Below, one piece after another: positions 6,293 to 16,285 of a stretch of DNA of 64,000 bases. Below the pieces are notes generated by a model that saw nothing but the letters and a program-made list of their open reading frames with translations, made no database searches and was not told where the DNA came from. The translations under genes were made by a program, and so were the position numbers. The first letter of the stretch is position 1. Every line of letters begins with the position of its first letter. Source of the DNA: Chryseobacterium indologenes (lineage in GTDB: Bacteria > Bacteroidota > Bacteroidia > Flavobacteriales > Weeksellaceae); the NCBI RefSeq assembly GCF_018362995.1, contig NZ_CP074372.1, positions 2,914,001-2,978,000 of the forward strand. Direction: 5' to 3'.

Positions 6293-9200
6293 ATGGAAAC
6301 CCAAAAATATACTCCAACCAACAAGGTAAGAATCGTAACTGCTGCCTCATTATTTGATGGGCATGATGCTGCGATCAATATTATGCGTCGTGTTATTCAG
6401 GGAACAGGATGCGAAGTGATCCATTTAGGACACGATAAATCAGCAGAGGAAGTTGTAAATACAGCAATCCAGGAAGATGCCAATGCTATTGCATTAACTT
6501 CATATCAGGGTGGTCACAACGAATATTTCAAATATATTTATGACCTGTTGAGAGAAAAAAATTCACCTCAGATCAAAATTTTTGGCGGCGGTGGCGGTGT
6601 AATTCTTCCGGAAGAGATCAAGGACCTGATGTCTTACGGAATAGACAGAATTTATTCACCGGATGACGGCCGTGAGCTCGGACTTCAGGGAATGATTGAT
6701 GATCTTGTACACAGATCAGATTTTGCTACAGGAAAAGATGTAACTGCAAAAGATCTGGATGCTATCAGCTTTGAAAACTCAACAAGCATCGCCAGCATTA
6801 TCTCTGCTGTTGAAAACTTCTCAGAAGAAAAACCTGAGCTTGTAAAAGCAATTGACGAAAAGTCTAAAGATTTAACTATTCCAATTATTGGTATTACAGG
6901 TACCGGAGGAGCTGGTAAATCTTCTTTAACAGATGAATTGGTAAGACGTTTCTTACGTTCAAATACTGATAAAAAAATTGCCATTATCTCTATTGACCCT
7001 TCGAAAAAGAAAACCGGAGGGGCTTTATTAGGAGACAGAATCCGCATGAACGCGATCAATGATCCTAGAGTTTATATGCGTTCTATGGCCACCAGAGAAA
7101 ACAACGTTTCCGTTTCTCCATTCATTCATTCTGCATTGAATGTACTGAAGCTGGCTCATCCTGATGTCATCATCCTTGAAACGTCAGGGATCGGACAGTC
7201 TGGTTCAGAAGTTTCAGATTTTGCCGATGTTTCTATGTATGTCATGACTCCTGAATATGGAGCGTCTACCCAGCTGGAAAAAATCGACATGTTAGACTAC
7301 GCAGATCTCGTAGCCTTAAACAAATCTGATAAAAGAGGAGCTCTTGATGCTCTTCAGGCTGTAAGAAAACAGTTCCAGAGAAATCACCTTCTATGGGAAA
7401 GCCCATTGGAAGACATGCCTGTATATGCTACAAAAGCATCTCAGTTTAATGACCACGGAACAACGGAACTATATAACAGGTTAGTTTCTAAAGTAAACGA
7501 AAAATTTGCAGATTTAAAACTAAACGCATTTGTAGAGCAGGAAATTACAGACGAGGTAACCATTATTCCACCAAAAAGAGTTCGTTACCTTTCTGAAATC
7601 GTTGAAAACAACAAACAATATGACGCTAATATTGAAAAGCAGGCTGAACTGGCCAGAACAATGTATCATATTGAAGGCGTAAAAAATATAATTTCGAATG
7701 AGGTTTTGGATGCTGAATATCAAAAGGCTGAAAAAAATCTTCAACAGGAAAATATAGACTTCCTGAAAACCTGGGATGATACGAAAAAAGCTTTCCAGGC
7801 AGAATTCTATTCTTATTTTGTAAGAGGAAAAGAAATAAAGGTAGAAACTTCTACAGAATCTTTATCCCATTTGAGAATTCCAAAAATTGCATTACCAAAA
7901 TACACTGACTGGGGTGATCTGATCAAATGGAAAGGACAGGAAAACCTTCCTGGAAGCTTCCCTTATACGGCGGGAATTTATCCGTTCAAGAGAACCGGTG
8001 AAGATCCGACAAGGATGTTTGCGGGAGAAGGAGGCCCTGAAAGAACCAACAGAAGATTCCATTATGTTTCTGCAGAAATGCCTGCAAAACGTTTATCCAC
8101 AGCTTTTGACTCTGTAACATTATATGGTCAGGATCCCGCTTTACCACCAGATATTTATGGTAAAATCGGAAATGCCGGGGTTTCTATCGCAACATTGGAT
8201 GATGCTAAAAAATTGTATTCCGGATTTGATCTGGTGAATGCACTGACTTCAGTTTCTATGACGATCAACGGTCCTGCACCGATGCTACTGGCTTTCTTTA
8301 TGAATGCAGCTATCGATCAGAATGTTGAAAAATATATCAAAGAAAAAGGTTTAGAATCTAAAGTAGAAGCTAAACTTAAGGAGAAATTTGATGATAAAGG
8401 TTTAGAAAGACCAAAATACAAAGGCGAACTTCCTCCATCCAATAATGGGTTAGGATTACAGCTTTTAGGATTAACGGGTGATGAAGTAATTCCTGCAGAT
8501 GTGTATGCAGAAATTAAGGCTAAAACGATTGCTACCGTTCGTGGTACCGTTCAGGCTGATATCTTAAAAGAAGACCAGGCTCAGAATACATGTATCTTCT
8601 CTACTGAATTTGCCCTTAGACTAATGGGTGACGTTCAGGAATATTTCATCAGAGAGAAAGTGAGAAACTTCTACTCTGTATCCATTTCAGGATATCACAT
8701 TGCTGAAGCAGGAGCAAACCCTGTTTCTCAGTTAGCATTTACACTGGCCAACGGTTTCACTTATGTGGAATATTACTTAAGCCGTGGAATGGATATCAAT
8801 GATTTTGCACCAAACTTATCTTTCTTCTTCTCCAACGGTATCGACCCTGAGTATTCAGTAATCGGGCGTGTAGCAAGAAGAATCTGGGCAAAAGCTATGA
8901 AGTTAAAATACGGAGCTGACGAAAGAAGCCAGATGCTGAAATACCACATCCAGACTTCAGGACGTTCTCTGCACGCTCAGGAAATTGATTTCAATGACAT
9001 CAGAACAACTCTTCAGGCGCTTTATGCGATCTATGATAACTGTAACTCACTCCACACCAATGCTTATGATGAGGCAATCACGACTCCTACTGAACAATCG
9101 GTAAGAAGAGCGATGGCAATCCAGCTGATCATCAATAAAGAATTAGGATTAGCTAAAAACGAAAATCCGCTTCAGGGATCATTTATCATTGAAGAATTAA

Positions 9201-9640
9201 CGGATCTTGTGGAAGAAGCTGTATATACTGAATTCGACAGAATTACAGAAAGAGGTGGTGTTCTTGGAGCAATGGAAACGATGTATCAGCGTTCAAAAAT
9301 CCAGGAAGAATCTATGCATTACGAATGGCTGAAACATACAGGTGAATACCCGATCATCGGAGTAAATACTTTCTTAGGAAAAGACGGTTCACCAACTGTT
9401 TTACCAGGAGAAGTTATCCGTTCTACAGAAGAGGAAAAACAGGCACAGATTGAATCCCTGCACAACTTCCAGCAAGCAAACAATAGCAGATCTGAAGAAG
9501 CTCTGAAACAACTTCAACATGCTGCCATCAACCAGCAAAACTTATTTGAAGTGATGATGGATGCTGTAAAATACTGTTCTTTAGGACAAATTACCAATGC
9601 TTTATTTGAAGTGGGTGGTAAGTACAGAAGAAATATGTAA
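6293..9640 (+). CDS. icmF: Fused isobutyryl-CoA mutase IcmF
   Basis: 1115 residues, the usual size of IcmF. Domain order is B12-binding (residues about 10-140, with DGHDAA at 22-27 supplying the cobalt-ligating His), a MeaI-type G-protein chaperone (P-loop GTGGAGKSS near residue 204, later [12 protein letters not shown]), then the methylmalonyl-CoA-mutase-like large subunit (about 560-1115, with the [18 protein letters not shown] stretch and [18 protein letters not shown]). IcmF interconverts isobutyryl-CoA and n-butyryl-CoA by a radical rearrangement with adenosylcobalamin; the GTPase loads and repairs the cofactor. Order B12 - GTPase - catalytic domain distinguishes it from MCM. Some IcmFs also act on pivalyl-CoA, which the sequence alone does not settle. 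Monocistronic by layout, with a terminator at 9672-9706. Confidence 0.94.
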   Translation: METQKYTPTNKVRIVTAASLFDGHDAAINIMRRVIQGTGCEVIHLGHDKSAEEVVNTAIQEDANAIALTSYQGGHNEYFKYIYDLLREKNSPQIKIFGGGGGVILPEEIKDLMSYGIDRIYSPDDGRELGLQGMIDDLVHRSDFATGKDVTAKDLDAISFENSTSIASIISAVENFSEEKPELVKAIDEKSKDLTIPIIGITGTGGAGKSSLTDELVRRFLRSNTDKKIAIISIDPSKKKTGGALLGDRIRMNAINDPRVYMRSMATRENNVSVSPFIHSALNVLKLAHPDVIILETSGIGQSGSEVSDFADVSMYVMTPEYGASTQLEKIDMLDYADLVALNKSDKRGALDALQAVRKQFQRNHLLWESPLEDMPVYATKASQFNDHGTTELYNRLVSKVNEKFADLKLNAFVEQEITDEVTIIPPKRVRYLSEIVENNKQYDANIEKQAELARTMYHIEGVKNIISNEVLDAEYQKAEKNLQQENIDFLKTWDDTKKAFQAEFYSYFVRGKEIKVETSTESLSHLRIPKIALPKYTDWGDLIKWKGQENLPGSFPYTAGIYPFKRTGEDPTRMFAGEGGPERTNRRFHYVSAEMPAKRLSTAFDSVTLYGQDPALPPDIYGKIGNAGVSIATLDDAKKLYSGFDLVNALTSVSMTINGPAPMLLAFFMNAAIDQNVEKYIKEKGLESKVEAKLKEKFDDKGLERPKYKGELPPSNNGLGLQLLGLTGDEVIPADVYAEIKAKTIATVRGTVQADILKEDQAQNTCIFSTEFALRLMGDVQEYFIREKVRNFYSVSISGYHIAEAGANPVSQLAFTLANGFTYVEYYLSRGMDINDFAPNLSFFFSNGIDPEYSVIGRVARRIWAKAMKLKYGADERSQMLKYHIQTSGRSLHAQEIDFNDIRTTLQALYAIYDNCNSLHTNAYDEAITTPTEQSVRRAMAIQLIINKELGLAKNENPLQGSFIIEELTDLVEEAVYTEFDRITERGGVLGAMETMYQRSKIQEESMHYEWLKHTGEYPIIGVNTFLGKDGSPTVLPGEVIRSTEEEKQAQIESLHNFQQANNSRSEEALKQLQHAAINQQNLFEVMMDAVKYCSLGQITNALFEVGGKYRRNM

Positions 9641-9671
9641 TCCTTAATTGGACCTACATTTTTTATAAATT

Positions 9672-9706
9672 AAACCTCAAAGGATTTCTTTGAGGTTTTT
9701 ATTTTA
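9672..9706 (+). terminator. Intrinsic terminator of icmF
   Basis: Stem AACCTCAAA / TTTGAGGTT with a 7-nt loop followed by TTTTATTTT. Confidence 0.9.
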
Positions 9707-9770
9707 ATTGTTGATAAAAATCAAGAAATACTATTTTTCATCATTTAATTCAAGACCATCCTTAAATCCT

Positions 9771-9778
9771 TATTTTTG
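9771..9778 (+). promoter_or_regulatory. -7 box upstream of the PP-loop gene
   Basis: TATTTTTG, 16 nt upstream of the ATG at 9795. The -33 element is not evident. Confidence 0.45.
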
Positions 9779-9794
9779 ACGGATTATTTTTACA

Positions 9795-10505
9795 ATGAAA
9801 CCAAAAGCTTTATTCAACTGGAGCAGCGGAAAAGATTCTGCTCTTGCCCTTTATAAAATACTACAGGAAGATCAATATGAGATTTCTATGCTCCTTACAA
9901 GTATTAATAAAGAATTTCAAAGGATTTCCATGCATGGGGTTCATGTTTCTCTGTTGAAAAAACAGGCCGAAAGTCTCGGAATCCCATTGATTAAAATGGA
10001 GCTTCCTAAAGAACCGTCAATGGAAGAATACCAGCAAATCATGAGTACAACAATGGCCGGAATTCAAGCTCAGGGTATTACCCATTCCGTTTTCGGTGAT
10101 ATTTTCCTGGAAGATCTGCGAAAATACAGAGAAGATCAATTAAATACTGTCGGTATGAAAGCCGTATTCCCCCTTTGGAAGCAAGATACATCCAACCTCA
10201 TCCGTGAATTTTTAGATCTTGGTTTTAAAACCATTGTAACCTGTGTAAACGGAACTTATCTGGATAAAAGTTTTGCAGGACGGATTATTGATCAGAAATT
10301 TATAGATGATCTTTCTGAAAATGTAGATCCATGCGGAGAAAACGGAGAGTTTCATACTTTTACTTTTGATGGACCTATTTTCAAAAACCCGGTTCAATTT
10401 GAAATTGGAGAAACCGTGAAAAAGACTTACCCTAAGCCTAAAACAACTCCTGAAGAAGAAGACAGCGAATATGTTTTCTGGTTTTGTGATCTGCTGTTAA
10501 AATAA
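9795..10505 (+). CDS. Diphthine-ammonia-ligase-like PP-loop ATPase
   Basis: 236 residues. The N-terminus has the PP-loop SSGKDSALALYKI, which binds ATP in adenine-nucleotide alpha-hydrolases. The segments ISMHGVHVSLLKKQAESLGIPL, SVFGDIFLEDLRKYREDQL, AVFPLWKQDTSNLIREFLDLGF and the late NVDPCGENGEFHTFTFDGPIF match the Dph6/MJ0570 family closely. In eukaryotes and archaea Dph6 amidates diphthine on EF2; bacteria lack diphthamide, so the substrate here is unknown. The conserved GENGEFHT block suggests an intact active site. Flanked by its own -7 box and a shared terminator, so probably monocistronic. Confidence 0.87.
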   Translation: MKPKALFNWSSGKDSALALYKILQEDQYEISMLLTSINKEFQRISMHGVHVSLLKKQAESLGIPLIKMELPKEPSMEEYQQIMSTTMAGIQAQGITHSVFGDIFLEDLRKYREDQLNTVGMKAVFPLWKQDTSNLIREFLDLGFKTIVTCVNGTYLDKSFAGRIIDQKFIDDLSENVDPCGENGEFHTFTFDGPIFKNPVQFEIGETVKKTYPKPKTTPEEEDSEYVFWFCDLLLK

Positions 10506-10533
10506 GCCTGTGAAAATTTATCCACAGGCTTTC
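10504..10533. terminator. Bidirectional terminator
   Basis: Perfect 9-bp stem AAGCCTGTG / CACAGGCTT with a 10-nt loop, overlapping the stop codon of the PP-loop gene and lying just beyond the stop of the convergent decarboxylase. Confidence 0.8.
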
Positions 10534-10540
10534 CAATAAA

Positions 10541-11950
10541 TTATTTTATTTCAGCAATGATTTCATTCATGAGATCAAATACCTGTCTGATATCTTTTCC
10601 ACTGGTCATCCAGTTTACAAAAGCAGCTCTTATTCCTTTATGCTGATTATAAAAAGTAGGCGTCATAAAGACTTTTCCTGTGTCATTAAGCTTTTCAAGA
10701 AATTGTTCTACCTCATTCTGTTTTGTATCATCTTTTAATGTAAAACAGACCGTATTCAATCTTACCGGAGCCAGCAGTTTAAAATCATGACTGTTCTCAA
10801 TCAGCTGGCCAAACTGTTGTGCCCATGCTATATTATTATCTACAATCTCCTGGTAACCTCTCTTCCCATAAGCCATGAGAGAGAACCATGCCGGAAGAGC
10901 CTTTAATCTCCTTGAGTTTTCAGGAAGGAAATTTAAATAGCTGAAATTCTCCAATGGATCGCCCAGATAAGGAGCATTTGAGTTTTGAAAAGTTTCTACC
11001 TGTAAAATTTTATACTTCTCTTTAATCAGAAACACTGCACTTTCATAAGGGACATTCAACCATTTGTGACAATCTACTGTAATACTGTCGGCATATTCCC
11101 AGCCTTCCACAAGGTGTTGATGCGTTTCCGAACAAGCTGCAAAACCACCGAAGGCAGCATCAATGTGCCACCAGAAATTGTATTTTTCTTTTAATCTGCT
11201 GATCGCTTTAAAATCATCAAAATCCACTGTATTTACTGTTCCTCCACTTGAAATCAATATAAATGGCTCACCATTAAGCTTCAGAATATTTTCTTCCAGA
11301 TCTTTGATATGGATTGCTTCACGGTTTCCTTCTTCCGTTTTGATCTTAACGATATTACCGCTGCCAAGTCCCAATAGTGATAATGATTTTATAGAAGATG
11401 AGTGAGGAGTCGCCGTAAGTACCTTTACTGTTCCCGAAACACCTTCTTTGGCAATATCTCTTCCCCGCTCTTTTCCCAGCCATTGACGACCAACAGCCAA
11501 ACAGGTAAAGTTAGACATCGTAGCTCCCGATACAAAACCTCCCAGAAAGTTTTCCGGAAGCTGAAGAAGTTTAAGTAAAAGCTGTATGGTTTCCATCTCT
11601 ATTTTTGCGGAAGCATCTCCCTGCTCTGTTACTGACTGGGGATTCTGATCATAAACCGTCGTCAGCCAATCACCTGCTATCGATGCCGGTGTAGCTCCTC
11701 CTGTTACAAATCCCCAATATCTCGGCCCTCCTGATCCAACTATGATCGGTTCAAATTTTTCATTAAAAATCCTTAAAACTTCTTCTGTCCCGAATCCTGA
11801 TTCCGGAAGCTCCTGCCTTTCCGATATATTATTATTGATTACTGATGTTGATCTTTCTTCAATAGAATTCAGGTAATCTGTTCCCTGTTCTTTGATGATA
11901 TTCAGCAGATTTCCAATGTTTGCTGAATCATTTTTCAAGTGTTCATTCAT
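10541..11950 (-). CDS. PLP-dependent group II amino acid decarboxylase
   Basis: 469 residues. Fold-type I PLP enzyme of the aromatic-L-amino-acid/glutamate decarboxylase family: GGFVSGATMSNFTCLAVGRQ (phosphate-binding region), ISSGGTVNTVDFDDF, FWWHIDAAFGGFAACSE (the Asp that contacts the pyridine nitrogen) and TVDCHKWLNVPYESAVF with the Schiff-base Lys. Expected reaction is CO2 release from an L-amino acid giving an amine; the specific substrate cannot be read from sequence. The active-site flanks are closer to pyridoxal decarboxylases of unknown substrate than to classical GadB. Cytosolic. Monocistronic, with a -7 box TACATTTG at 11974-11981. Confidence 0.88.
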   Translation of the reverse strand: MNEHLKNDSANIGNLLNIIKEQGTDYLNSIEERSTSVINNNISERQELPESGFGTEEVLRIFNEKFEPIIVGSGGPRYWGFVTGGATPASIAGDWLTTVYDQNPQSVTEQGDASAKIEMETIQLLLKLLQLPENFLGGFVSGATMSNFTCLAVGRQWLGKERGRDIAKEGVSGTVKVLTATPHSSSIKSLSLLGLGSGNIVKIKTEEGNREAIHIKDLEENILKLNGEPFILISSGGTVNTVDFDDFKAISRLKEKYNFWWHIDAAFGGFAACSETHQHLVEGWEYADSITVDCHKWLNVPYESAVFLIKEKYKILQVETFQNSNAPYLGDPLENFSYLNFLPENSRRLKALPAWFSLMAYGKRGYQEIVDNNIAWAQQFGQLIENSHDFKLLAPVRLNTVCFTLKDDTKQNEVEQFLEKLNDTGKVFMTPTFYNQHKGIRAAFVNWMTSGKDIRQVFDLMNEIIAEIK

Positions 11951-11973
11951 ATTTTGTGATACATTTTCTACAT

Positions 11974-11981
11974 CAAATGTA
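11974..11981 (-). promoter_or_regulatory. -7 box of the decarboxylase gene
   Basis: TACATTTG on the minus strand, 23 nt before the ATG at 11950; no good -33 box. Confidence 0.42.
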
Positions 11982-12122
11982 TTAAATGCTCACTAAAGAA
12001 TCCATTAAATCCATATAAAATTGACTCAAAGCCCTTCCTAGCACGTAATTTGCATCCTTTAATGCTCTTGGATATTTTAGTATCTTTAAGAGTAACAACC
12101 ATCATTTAAAAATACAACACCT

Positions 12123-13235
12123 GTGATCAAAAATTTAGTATTCCTGACCCTGTTCTGCGTTTTATTTTCCTGTACAACAACTGAGGCTCCAAAAGCCACT
12201 CCTGTTGATAAAAAAGCCATTATTGATTCTACTGTGGCAGCTTTTCAGAAAACACTTTTAGAACAACAGATTGATTCTACTTTTAAAAAGTACCATTTCA
12301 ATGGAAGCATTGCTGTTTTTAAGGACACCATTCCCCTTTACAGAAGAGAAAACGGATATTCTGATTTTAAGAAGAAAACTAAAATTGACAGCAATACTAT
12401 TTTTGCCATAGGTTCGGTAAGCAAGCAGTTCACCGCTGTTTTGGTCTTACTTCAAATGGAACAGGGAAAACTAAATGTGACTGATAAAGTTTCAAAATAC
12501 CTGAAGGAATTTCAAAGTAAAGAATATGAAAACATTACGATTCATCAATTATTAAATCATACTTCAGGATTGAATATGGTGGGAGGAAAGCTGATGTTTA
12601 AGAGTGGTTCTGACTTCTTCTACTCCAACGACGGATTCAATACTCTTGGAAAGATTGTGGAAAAAGTTTCAGGAAAGTCCTATGCTGAAAATGTTCAGGA
12701 ACTCTTTAAAAAAGCAGGAATGAAACATTCTTCAACAGGAGACACTTTTAAAGGAAATAATTTTGCCAGTGCTTATCTTGGTACACCTGCTAAATTTCAG
12801 GAAGTTCCCAATATGCCGAAAAGATTAGGCGGTGCAGAAATCGGAAATCCGGCTGGCGGAATATTATCTACCATTCAGGATCTTCATTCATGGAACAATG
12901 CTTTGTATGGCGGAAAAATTTTAAAGCCTGAAACCCTGAAGCTATTCATGGCAAAAAGCGCAGAAAGACGTCATGCAATCTTTGGAAAAATGGGCTACGC
13001 TTACGGTATCATGCTTAATATTGGCCAACCTAATTCTTATTTCCACAGCGGCTATATAAAAGGTTCTCCTTCATTAAATATCTATTATCCGGACACCAAA
13101 ACTTCCGTGATCATCCTGTCTAATATTGCCGATGAAGAAAAAGGTAAAGGAGTAATCTTCAGACCTCAGATTGAAGTAAAAAAGATCACAGATCATCTGG
13201 AGAATACTCTTACGCAGCTTAGATCACAACATTAG
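12123..13235 (+). CDS. Serine hydrolase lipoprotein (beta-lactamase/PBP-like)
   Basis: 370 residues starting at GTG. A lipobox-like LFSC gives Cys 17, so the protein should be membrane-anchored. It belongs to the Beta-lactamase (class C/esterase EstB) superfamily: SxxK tetrad at Ser98-Lys101 (GSVSKQFTAV), a YSNDGFN Tyr-x-Asn motif, and HSGYIKG near the C-terminus in place of KTG. The segment HQLLNHTSGLNMVGG is also typical. Family members are D-aminopeptidases, esterases or peptidoglycan-related hydrolases; true beta-lactamase activity is unlikely from the HxG box but cannot be excluded. The long charged stretch between the lipid anchor and the domain (residues 20-55) is a likely tether. Confidence 0.86.
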   Translation: MIKNLVFLTLFCVLFSCTTTEAPKATPVDKKAIIDSTVAAFQKTLLEQQIDSTFKKYHFNGSIAVFKDTIPLYRRENGYSDFKKKTKIDSNTIFAIGSVSKQFTAVLVLLQMEQGKLNVTDKVSKYLKEFQSKEYENITIHQLLNHTSGLNMVGGKLMFKSGSDFFYSNDGFNTLGKIVEKVSGKSYAENVQELFKKAGMKHSSTGDTFKGNNFASAYLGTPAKFQEVPNMPKRLGGAEIGNPAGGILSTIQDLHSWNNALYGGKILKPETLKLFMAKSAERRHAIFGKMGYAYGIMLNIGQPNSYFHSGYIKGSPSLNIYYPDTKTSVIILSNIADEEKGKGVIFRPQIEVKKITDHLENTLTQLRSQH

Positions 13236-13251
13236 TTGAATGGTGTATTAT

Positions 13252-13971
13252 TTATGCGGGTTTAAGGAATTCCTGCATTTTCTCCAAACTCTTTTTGTGT
13301 TCCATAAAATTGAATACAGCAAAAACAAGTGCCGTCTGCAATATAAGCGGCAAAATCAAAGTCACTAAAGTCAGAAAAACTTCAGAATGATTGTGTTCTC
13401 TGAAAAACTGATAAGCATAGTCTCCGTTTTTCATGACAACCTGAGCCATTGAAGAAGCACATACAACCATCAATCCTATATTCTGCTGATACATTGTATA
13501 AAGGCTTTTCCCTTTGTATTTAAAATCTGCTTTCAGGTATTTCCAGATCTTATAATTAAAAACCAATATCAATACTGAGCCCAACAAAAAAGATCCGTTA
13601 AGCAGTTTGAAAAACAGATTATAATTTTCCTGATTTTTTGCTATAAAAATCAACAATAAATTAATTCCTAAGGCCAGCAGTCCAATCATTAAAGATTTTC
13701 TGAAAAGTCCGGCATATTTTTCCTGTATAATCCTTTTGGCAATCAAAGGAATTGCTGTTGGGTAGAATAGCAGATAATTAACTAACTTAAATTCTCCGTT
13801 CCAGGATTCTTTTGTCTTTAAAAAAGCATCCTCGAAACTTATATTCTCCTTATTCTGAAGATCTGAAATCTGACTGATCATATGATCTCTGATTTCTACC
13901 AGAATATCCAATGAAAGCTGCTGGGCGATCAGATAATCTGTAATTTTACTTTCCTGTTCTCCGGTTATCAT
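13252..13971 (-). CDS. Membrane protein coupled to a PadR-type regulator
   Basis: 239 residues. The N-terminal 80 residues are soluble and helical, with a region resembling the small N-terminal domains of PadR-associated permeases (ITDYLIAQQLSLDILVEIRD). About four transmembrane segments follow (LMIGLLALGINLLLIFIA; LNGSFLLGSVLILVF; IGLMVVCASSMAQVV; TLVTLILPLILQTALVFAVF). Its ATG overlaps the TGA of the upstream padR by four bases (ATGA), so the two are translationally coupled. Role unknown; the layout suggests the regulator responds to a condition served by this protein. Confidence 0.75.
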   Translation of the reverse strand: MITGEQESKITDYLIAQQLSLDILVEIRDHMISQISDLQNKENISFEDAFLKTKESWNGEFKLVNYLLFYPTAIPLIAKRIIQEKYAGLFRKSLMIGLLALGINLLLIFIAKNQENYNLFFKLLNGSFLLGSVLILVFNYKIWKYLKADFKYKGKSLYTMYQQNIGLMVVCASSMAQVVMKNGDYAYQFFREHNHSEVFLTLVTLILPLILQTALVFAVFNFMEHKKSLEKMQEFLKPA

Positions 13972-14291
13972 AAATTGAATATGGTTTGTAGGTTTAATAA
14001 GTAACTTTTCATCTCAGTTTCTTTTTCTGCCTGTTGTGTTTTTCCTTTTTCAGTCAGCAGATAATATTTACGGTCTCTTCCGTTGATCTTCTGAATTTCA
14101 GAAATAATCATTCCGTCACTCTCCAGTTTGTGCAGTAATGGGTAGAGTGCTCCTTCGGTTATTTCAAGCTCACCTTCCGTGAGTTCTTTCGCCCTTTGGG
14201 TAATCTGATATCCGTACATTTTAATTTCTTTGGAAAGAAGCTTCAAAATAATATTCTGCAGGGTACCTTTATAAAGACTATTCTTTTTCAT
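13968..14291 (-). CDS. PadR family transcriptional regulator
   Basis: 107 residues from the ATG at 14291. A TTG further up lies within the -7 box TATGTTTG (complement of 14310-14317) and is therefore excluded. PadR winged helix: YKGTLQNIILKLLSKEIKMYGYQI, EGELEITEGALYPLLHKLE and a wing with NGRDRKYYLLTEKG. Short C-terminal dimerisation helix, as in subfamily 1 members. PadR proteins are usually repressors relieved by small molecules or stress. It sits in front of a membrane protein with a 4-bp overlap; autoregulation of this pair is the simplest model. Confidence 0.9.
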   Translation of the reverse strand: MKKNSLYKGTLQNIILKLLSKEIKMYGYQITQRAKELTEGELEITEGALYPLLHKLESDGMIISEIQKINGRDRKYYLLTEKGKTQQAEKETEMKSYLLNLQTIFNL

Positions 14292-14309
14292 AGAATGATT
14301 TATACCTTG

Positions 14310-14317
14310 CAAACATA
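14310..14317 (-). promoter_or_regulatory. -7 box of the padR operon
   Basis: TATGTTTG on the minus strand, 18 nt before the ATG at 14291. It decides the padR start. Confidence 0.5.
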
Positions 14318-14369
14318 TGCATAATTTTCTTATGTGTATAAATTTAATATAAAAAATTTAATTTGCTTT

Positions 14370-14894
14370 ATGAAAAAAATGTACTTCATAGCAATTTATC
14401 CTCCTCAGGAGATTATTGAAGAAATAAGAATATTTAAAGAAGATCTGGCAACGAATTATGCCAATTCCAAAGCTTTGAAAAATGAAGCCCATATTACACT
14501 ATTCCCTCCCTTTTCCAGAGAAATTGAACTGGAGAATGATATTCATGTTGCTTTTCAGAAGATCAATACGGAAATCACACCGTTTGAAGTAGAACTGGAT
14601 GGCTTTGGAAGCTTTGCTAATCCTAAAAACCCTGTACTCTATATTCGGCCGAAAGAAAATATTCATTTAACCGAGCTTTATCATAGAGTAAAAGAGTACT
14701 TTAATTTTGCCCCATATTCTTTTAATCCTCACGTGACTGTAGGATTCAGAGATCTGACTTGGGAAAATTATCTTAAAGCCTGGGAAAAATATGAAACAAA
14801 GGAATATAAAACTAAATTCTTAGTTGATAAATTAATCCTTCTCCGTCATGATGGACAATGGATACCCGTAGCAGAGAAAAAACTGGAAAAATAA
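14370..14894 (+). CDS. 2'-5' RNA ligase / 2H phosphoesterase family protein
   Basis: 174 residues from the ATG at 14370; an upstream TTG at 14334 would add 12 residues that look like leader sequence. The two HxT/S motifs of the 2H superfamily are present: HITLFPPF and HVTVGFRD, about 85 residues apart. These His residues act as general acid and base on 2',3'-cyclic or 2'-5' phosphodiester substrates. LYIRPKENIHLTELYHRVKE between them is typical of LigT/YjcG-like proteins. Physiological substrate unknown. Divergent from padR and convergent with the M64 peptidase. Confidence 0.82.
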   Translation: MKKMYFIAIYPPQEIIEEIRIFKEDLATNYANSKALKNEAHITLFPPFSREIELENDIHVAFQKINTEITPFEVELDGFGSFANPKNPVLYIRPKENIHLTELYHRVKEYFNFAPYSFNPHVTVGFRDLTWENYLKAWEKYETKEYKTKFLVDKLILLRHDGQWIPVAEKKLEK

Positions 14895-14917
14895 AACCGG
14901 CTGCTGGAGCCGGTTTT
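14893..14917. terminator. Bidirectional terminator between 2H phosphoesterase and M64 peptidase genes
   Basis: Perfect 10-bp stem AAAACCGGCT / AGCCGGTTTT with a 5-nt loop, located between the two convergent stops. Confidence 0.85.
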
Positions 14918-14924
14918 GTTCATG

Positions 14925-16283
14925 TTATTCTTTTATGATCTTCTGAGAAAGAATCAGATTTTTATTTTCTTTTACATTCAGCATATACGTACCTGTTGGA
15001 AAGTTTTTAATATCAATCTTAATTCCGGCATCTTTAAATTCAAATCTTGATGGGATCAGTTTTCCGGAAGTATCATAGATTTCTACTTTTACATCTTTTG
15101 AAAAATCCTGTTTTCCTTTAATGAAAAATTCTCCGTCTGTGGGGTTCGGATAAACACTGAAACGTCTTTCTTCAGCTTTTACTTCTGAAAGTTTAAGGGT
15201 AGATTTACTCAAGGTCCATGAAACCGTAGTAACATGTAGAGTACTGTGGTTATCAACTTTCAAAAGCGGATTATTATCCACTACGGACAATGTTAATGTA
15301 TTATTTCCATTATTCAGCTGCGCAGGCGTAATGGTAACGCTGCTTCCAGTTGATCCAAGTGTTGTTCCGTTCAATATCCAGGTATTGACCAAAGTATTAG
15401 GATTGGGAAGAATTTCAGTAGCCGTAAAAGTAACATTAGATGTAGCATCTACTGTAGTATTATTGGCGGGTGTATAAGAATCTATAGGGGACACTAAACT
15501 ATGGATTTTTTCGATAATGGCCTCTTTACATACGGAGCAGAACTGCTGGTTAAGATACCTCATCTCACAACTCTGATGCGGACGGAACCAGCTAGGACTT
15601 TCAGCATGAGCATATACTCCTACTCCATTTAATCCTACCCAATTTTTCCATTTGATCGTTGCCGGATTAGAATTCTGTGTTTTATTGGGAGATTCCAGTG
15701 AACCGGAGAACCAATATTCATCTGCCAACTTTCCAAAAGAGTGTCCTAGCTCATGCACTACGATCTCATTTGAAGATCCGTTTAATGAAGCAAAAGCATA
15801 AGTTCCTCCACAGCCTCCATATTCTGTAGAATTCCCCAAGATATAAGTAATATCATAATCAGGAATATTCGCAGCCAGTACTTGCCCTACTTTATTGGTA
15901 GTATTACTGTATATACATCTGTGAACTCCAACATCGAAAGTAGAGCCGAGATAGTTGTTCGGATTGGTAACCGGGATTACAGGTTCGGTAACATCCGTTG
16001 CTGTCCCCGGATGTTTCACACCCGATTCTGTGGAAATCACTTTTACGGCATAAGCATTAAAGTAATTTTTATATTCTGTATAGGGGCTCTTTGTAAAAAG
16101 ATAATTGACCGTATTCTGAGCTGATGTTGTAAAAGCAGTTTGCTGGGCAGCGGTGAATCCGTCTCCTAAAACAGCAATAATAATCCTTTTGCTGTTGTCT
16201 CCGTTCTGTAAAAGCGGAACAGTATCAAATGTCTGGGCAAAGCAGCTGCTACCAACTAAAAGGGATAATAAAACTTTTTTCAT
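14925..16283 (-). CDS. M64-family metallopeptidase with T9SS sorting domain
   Basis: 452 residues. Signal peptide (residues 1-16, ending SCFAQ) is followed by the M64 catalytic domain: RIIIAVLGDGFTAAQQ, then the zinc site HELGHSFGKLADEY with His177, Glu178 and His181. About residues 265-365 form a beta-sandwich Ig-like module (NTWILNGTTLGSTGSSVTI). The last 80 residues (FSVYPNPTDGEFFIKG to the end) are a type A type IX secretion C-terminal domain, so the protein should be exported through the outer membrane and anchored or released after removal of the tail. M64 includes the Clostridium ramosum IgA protease, but IgA as a substrate here is unproven. The small partner gene lies 2 nt upstream. 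Confidence 0.9.
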   Translation of the reverse strand: MKKVLLSLLVGSSCFAQTFDTVPLLQNGDNSKRIIIAVLGDGFTAAQQTAFTTSAQNTVNYLFTKSPYTEYKNYFNAYAVKVISTESGVKHPGTATDVTEPVIPVTNPNNYLGSTFDVGVHRCIYSNTTNKVGQVLAANIPDYDITYILGNSTEYGGCGGTYAFASLNGSSNEIVVHELGHSFGKLADEYWFSGSLESPNKTQNSNPATIKWKNWVGLNGVGVYAHAESPSWFRPHQSCEMRYLNQQFCSVCKEAIIEKIHSLVSPIDSYTPANNTTVDATSNVTFTATEILPNPNTLVNTWILNGTTLGSTGSSVTITPAQLNNGNNTLTLSVVDNNPLLKVDNHSTLHVTTVSWTLSKSTLKLSEVKAEERRFSVYPNPTDGEFFIKGKQDFSKDVKVEIYDTSGKLIPSRFEFKDAGIKIDIKNFPTGTYMLNVKENKNLILSQKIIKE

Positions 16284-16285
16284 AT

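Noticed and set aside
12123..13235. Functional beta-lactamase
   Set aside because: SxxK and YxN are present but KTG is replaced by HSG, typical of esterase or peptidase members of the superfamily.
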